A stretch of 6,033 nucleotides of DNA. Source: an uncultured Collinsella sp. Lineage in GTDB: Bacteria > Actinomycetota > Coriobacteriia > Coriobacteriales > Coriobacteriaceae. The notes below the pieces were generated by a model that saw only the letters and a list, made by a program, of their open reading frames with translations, ran no database searches and was not told the DNA's origin. The translations under genes were made by a program, and so were the position numbers. Positions 5,405 through 6,033 of this stretch are shown here, piece after piece (the stretch's first letter is position 1; each line of letters begins with the position of its first letter). The DNA lies in assembly GCA_902482615.1 (NCBI GenBank), contig CABTAA010000109.1, positions 1 through 6,033 on the forward strand, written 5' to 3'.

Positions 5405-5447
5405 AAACCACCACAAAGGTGCCTGTCCCCTTTGTGGTGGTTTTTTT
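5405..5447. repeat. Perfect 15-bp inverted repeat with REP-like loop, possible terminator
   Basis: Arms 5405-5419 (AAACCACCACAAAGG) and 5429-5443 pair perfectly around the 9-base loop TGCCTGTCC. The plus strand continues with a run of T to 5447, whereas the minus strand, the direction of the flanking genes, has only TTTCTC. It fills almost the whole gap between aroK and aroQ; the aroK TAA (5446-5448) overlaps the T run. The string GTGCCTGTCCCC at 5420-5430 recalls dispersed repeats seen in many bacterial genomes, so it may be a mobile palindromic element rather than a plain terminator. Confidence 0.7.
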
Positions 5448-6033
5448 AGAGAGCGGGTGGGAGGGTGTCGAGGAGGGCTTGGGCGGTATTGGCGGCGCAG
5501 TCGCGTGAGTCGATGATGTGGTCGGCCCAGGCGCGGTAGCGTGGCATACGTTGTTCCGCGAGCTTATCGATGCCGTCGCGTGCGGTGATGGGGCGGCCCT
5601 TGTGGGCGAGCTCTTCGAGCTTGCGGTTGAGCATCACAATTTTGCTGTTCTGGTGCAGCAGCGGATAGTTCTCGTCTCGCGTGACCACGCCACCGCCGGT
5701 GGAAAGCACCAGGCCGCTGCGCTTGGAGATGTCGGACAGCGCCGCCGTTTCCTGCTCGCGGAAGGCCGCCTCGCCGCGCTCGACGATATAGTCGGCACAG
5801 GGCATGCCCAGGCGCTCCTCGAGCGCGCGGTCCAAGTCGATGTGCTTGCGGTCCGTGAGCTGGGCGATCTGCTCGCCCACGCGGGTCTTGCCCGAGCCCG
5901 GCATGCCGATGAGCGCGATGTTCTGTTCGCGGTGTGACAAGCGCTCCGTTACGTCCAGGATGCGCTCGCGCGGGGTGACCTGCCCGGTATAGCGCTCGAC
6001 GGCCTGTGCCGCTTGGGCAACAAGCATCAGCAG
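5446..6033 (-). CDS. Fused shikimate dehydrogenase/shikimate kinase, C-terminal part (partial, cut by window edge)
   Basis: The frame is open to the window edge. The first visible residues, LLMLVAQAAQAVERYTGQ, match the C-terminal helix of shikimate dehydrogenase (AroE: 'GL.MLv.Qa..af..wtG'). After a linker of about 18 residues comes a complete shikimate kinase (AroK), which phosphorylates shikimate with ATP: Walker A GMPGSGKT, DLDRALEERLG with the substrate-binding aspartate, FREQE with the shikimate-binding arginine, STGGGVV, the lid motif GRPI and RMPRYRAWAD. The kinase domain is about 160 residues, normal for AroK. An internal ATG at 6027 could be mistaken for a start, but it lies inside the AroE-like helix and no ribosome site can be seen. 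The gene precedes aroQ on the same strand, so consecutive shikimate steps are encoded together. Confidence 0.88.
   Translation of the reverse strand: MLMLVAQAAQAVERYTGQVTPRERILDVTERLSHREQNIALIGMPGSGKTRVGEQIAQLTDRKHIDLDRALEERLGMPCADYIVERGEAAFREQETAALSDISKRSGLVLSTGGGVVTRDENYPLLHQNSKIVMLNRKLEELAHKGRPITARDGIDKLAEQRMPRYRAWADHIIDSRDCAANTAQALLDTLPPAL

Overview
The window looks like a chromosomal segment from a moderately high-GC, Gram-positive-type gut actinobacterium. Coriobacteriia, for example Collinsella, is my best guess. It rests on protein style, GTG starts, a fused AroE-AroK and the cell-surface glycan genes; no search was possible.

Left part (1-2925): a cell-envelope polysaccharide locus. 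The first 66 bases are the tail of a plus-strand gene that resembles the C-terminus of dTDP-4-dehydrorhamnose reductase (RmlD). A shared terminator separates it from a convergent membrane-anchored family 2 glycosyltransferase of the DPM1/GtrB type (169-1140, minus). From the same intergenic region a two-gene ABC exporter of the TagGH/RfbAB (Wzm/Wzt) type runs the other way (1301-2925, plus). Together they suggest dTDP-rhamnose supply, polyprenyl-linked sugar transfer, and export of a finished lipid-linked glycan, probably rhamnose-containing.

Middle (2926-3363): a tRNA-Arg(UCU) with encoded CCA and its own terminator. It is followed by about 230 bp that reads as a broken, internally deleted acyltransferase-3 remnant abutting the tRNA terminator.

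Right-middle (3364-4851, minus): a compact, visibly less GC-rich two-gene operon with its own -10 box and terminator. A DUF4869-like protein is followed, with a TAATG stop/start overlap, by a P-loop ATPase whose second half carries TOPRIM-like acidic motifs. This is the most interesting and least understood part of the window. Its placement beside a tRNA and a pseudogene is typical of accessory DNA.

Right end (4945-6033, minus): shikimate pathway genes. The C-terminal part of a fused shikimate dehydrogenase/shikimate kinase is followed by type II 3-dehydroquinase (aroQ). Between them lies a perfect 15-bp hairpin with a loop motif that resembles a dispersed REP-like element.
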